From assembly GCA_905182995.1 (NCBI GenBank), contig CAJJDP010000106.1:318036-382035 (forward strand): a stretch of DNA of 64,000 nucleotides, in the 5' to 3' direction. Made by a program: the position numbers and the translations under genes. Below the pieces are notes generated by a model. It saw only the letters and a list, made by a program, of their open reading frames with translations. It was not told the DNA's origin and did not search any database. Below, piece after piece: positions 61,401 through 64,000 of this stretch. Source of the DNA: Paramecium octaurelia (lineage: Eukaryota > Ciliophora > Oligohymenophorea > Peniculida > Parameciidae). Within the stretch, counting starts at the first letter, position 1, and every line of letters starts with the position of its first letter.

Positions 61401-64000
61401 AGATGCCAAAAAATTAACTCAATGTTAGAAATTTATGAATGCCTCTGGAGTTTATTGTTCATTTAAAACTGGAGATGCAACTTGCACTTTGTAGAATAGC
61501 TGTGAAAAAGTAATAACTTAAACGTCTGCTTAAGTTTGTAATGACACTTTAGGGTATGGTAAAGGAATATGCTAAAAAGTAACTAATTCAGGTTGCTTAT
61601 CAACTGTTGCATCTTGTGCAAGTTATACCTTAGATTCAAAATTAAGTGATGCTAATAAAAAATCTGTTTGCGAATCTTTGAAATTTGTTAATAATGTAAA
61701 CAATTTTGGTTAAGGAACAGCAATATATACTGAATGTACATGATCAGCTGGTAATTCATGTGCAGCATATACTTGTGCTACTATCGCCTCAGCTACAAGT
61801 TAAAAAGATTGCGACAGCAAAGTAGCAGGATGTTATTATTATTCTGGAAAATGTTATGCATCAGTTGGCTCTTGTCCAACATCATTTTCATCTGATTTGG
61901 ACACAGATACTAAAAAAGCACATTATTGTAAGTCAGTATATGAAACTGATAAAGGATTTTGTGAAATAATGCCTGATGGCTTAGGTTGCCAAACTGGAGC
62001 AAATACTACTTGTGTCCTAACTTTAACTGATGTTTGGACTGGAGCAAATTTTGATGGAGCAACTAAAACAACTGCTGCATTTTGTATTACATAATCAACT
62101 TAAGATAAATCTAAATATTGTATTAGTGAAGATGCAACCAAGTGCAAAGTAGGAACATGTGAAAATATTCCAAACCCAACCGGTTAAGGAGATTGTGATT
62201 TACATTTAATTGGATGTGTATACTCAGCTAGTAAATGTAGAACACCAAAAAGTATTACTACTGCTTCATCAGACTGTGCTAATACAACTAAAATCCCTTT
62301 TACTGATGTCTCAAGTTTGGCTTCAAGTGCCAAAACAGCCTATTGTTAAATCTTTTCAAAAGATTTACTAAGTGAATTCTGCACTTACGACGAATATAAT
62401 GGATCCACCTAATCAGCTTGTGTAGCTGTGATACATATACAACATTACCCTCCGATGACACAGCTAAATAAACTTATTGTTTGAGTAAAATAAATGGCAG
62501 TGGTAAGAAATGTGGATTTACAGCTGGAAACTCTGCAAGCAGAGATTTCGATTGCTAGAATATTTAAAGTCCAACATCTTAAGTTGATTGTGACATTTCA
62601 TCAAACTCATTAAAATGTGTTTATTTTAGAGGAACTTGTGTAAAAAGTGAAGCTTCCTGTGAAAATATTCCAGCTATTGGAACAACATCAGATGATAAAA
62701 GATCCTACTGCTCAAATCTAGGACTTACAGATAAATGTACTTATACAGCTGGTGCTAACTGTGCGAAGTAAGATGTATGCACTACATATGACGTGACAAA
62801 TGCAACAGATAAACTAGCTGCTTGTGTAGCTTTAACTGATGGGACGAATAAATGCATATTTATTCAAGGTACAAAGTGTATCACATAGGATACTTGCGAT
62901 AAATATGATGGAACAACTACACCAGCACTTGGTCCGGAATCTGGTTAAGAAGAAACATAATGCAAAACAGTTAAATCAAAAACCAATTATCCATGCATGA
63001 AAGATAGTGAAAAGAAATTTAAAGCCTAGGCTTGTACTGATAATGACTCCAGTGCTACAGATTGTGCTAATAATGCAGATAACTGTCTTTATTATACAAG
63101 TAAATATATTGCTAAAGATACTTGTGCAAATTATGCAGTATAAGGTGCTGATGATGCAGCAAAATAAATATGGTGTGAGGGAGTTTTATATTCATCAGGA
63201 GATTTATGTGCTTGGGACTCTACAAATAAAAAATGTAAAGATAGAGTATTTAGTGATAAATAATTTTAGACAGACTTTGATTGTTAAAGTTACCTCAAGT
63301 CTTGCAAGACAAATGGTTAAGCATGTGTTAGCACTTCTACTCAATGTAGCACAATTAATGGTTCGTCAGATTTCTGCAATGCTTTGTTAGATTAAACAGG
63401 AAAAGATAAATGCAAACCAATAGCTACTGCTACTACTGCATCTTCAGCATGTGCAAACAAAAAATGTTATGACAATGTTACATCTACATCTGATTCTGAA
63501 TGTGACTCATATTTAGCTGGATGTGTCACACGTGGAACAGGTTGCATTCCAAATACAGAACCTTGCACATCATATAGAGGAACTAAATAATAATGTGAAT
63601 AATTCACAAATTCATTGGATTAGATACTAATAAGAATCCAACTTATGAATATTGTTCTGGAGATGCTGGTAATACTGCCACTGGAAAATGTAAAGTAAGA
63701 ACTTGTGCTGATAACACTACAGCCACATCAGATGCTGAATGTGCTACATATTTGAAAGGTTGTATTACAAAGGGAACTGGATGTGTTGATGCAACATCAT
63801 CATGTAGTGCATTTAAAGGAGATTAAGCCACTTGTGCTAAATTCATGGGAAGTTCAGGAAAGGATTATTGCTGGAACACTTCAGCTGCATTAGCTACAGC
63901 TACTTGTGCAAAGAAGAAATGCAGTGATATTACTGGTAAAAACAATAAGGAATGCAGTGATGGTATGACACCATTCAAGACTACAGATGACCCCTTCTGT
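58470..64000 (+). pseudogene. surface antigen (immobilisation-antigen-like), broken, runs off the window
   Basis: Very long Cys-rich, Thr/Ala/Ser-rich coding region with a Cys every 8-20 residues, in repeating units ending in short motifs such as GCVTTGKGC and CAxYxGxDGxC. This matches the periodic cysteine pattern of Paramecium GPI-anchored surface antigens. The signal-peptide exon is not resolved. The frame does not hold: it changes near 59.28, 59.35, 60.82, 62.43 and 63.62 kb, and a TGA lies in frame at 61741-61743. Cys-rich translation resumes immediately in another frame each time. Silent or pseudogene copies of such antigens are common in Paramecium; scattered base errors in the draft are the alternative. 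Confidence 0.75.

Overview
This window looks like macronuclear DNA of a ciliate, most probably Paramecium. Long reading frames exist only if TAA and TAG are read as glutamine and TGA is the sole stop. Intergenic DNA is very AT-rich. Genes are packed closely on both strands and are interrupted by tiny introns, mostly 22-30 nt, of the GTA...TAG kind. I resolved about 40 loci. For many, removing the introns gave a frame that closes exactly on a TGA, which is the main check used here. No rRNA, tRNA, CRISPR or transposon was recognised.

Layout. 0-8.6 kb: two uncharacterised genes, a GET3/ASNA1 ATPase, a MAP3K-like kinase, a RING-H2 protein, a PPP1R11-type phosphatase-1 inhibitor and two small unknowns. 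9.1-15.6 kb: a small acidic protein, an AGC kinase, an unknown, a three-DM10 EFHC1/Rib72 axonemal protein and a pseudokinase. 15.6-27.4 kb: two paralogous hybrid histidine kinases, a decayed sugar-transporter copy, PEX11, the RPA1 large subunit with a glutamine-rich linker, and a TTLL3-like tubulin glycylase. 27.5-33.4 kb: a Q-rich protein, an intact sugar porter, a poly(ADP-ribose) glycohydrolase with a C-terminal membrane helix, and a WD40 protein. 34.2-64.0 kb: large secreted or membrane proteins (a cysteine-rich surface protein, a MORN-like repeat protein, a giant type I membrane protein and a broken surface antigen running off the end). Between these lie small genes, including a USB1 U6-RNA phosphodiesterase and a twin-CX9C protein.

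Assembly. Four single-N positions (35920, 38718, 44118, 54755) are each flanked by a long direct duplication of 1188-1752 bp that abuts the N on both sides. This is the signature of overlapping contigs joined without merging. When each duplicate is collapsed, the genes across the gaps close in frame, so the copies should not be read as biological tandem repeats.

How the genes relate. There is no operon logic. Recurrent themes are cilia (Rib72, TTLL3), signalling (three kinase-fold genes, two hybrid histidine kinases, a PP1 inhibitor), nucleic-acid metabolism (RPA1, PARG, USB1) and cell-surface proteins. Several loci have lost their frame: the transporter relic, the terminal surface antigen, and two short minus-strand loci with several in-frame TGA codons.
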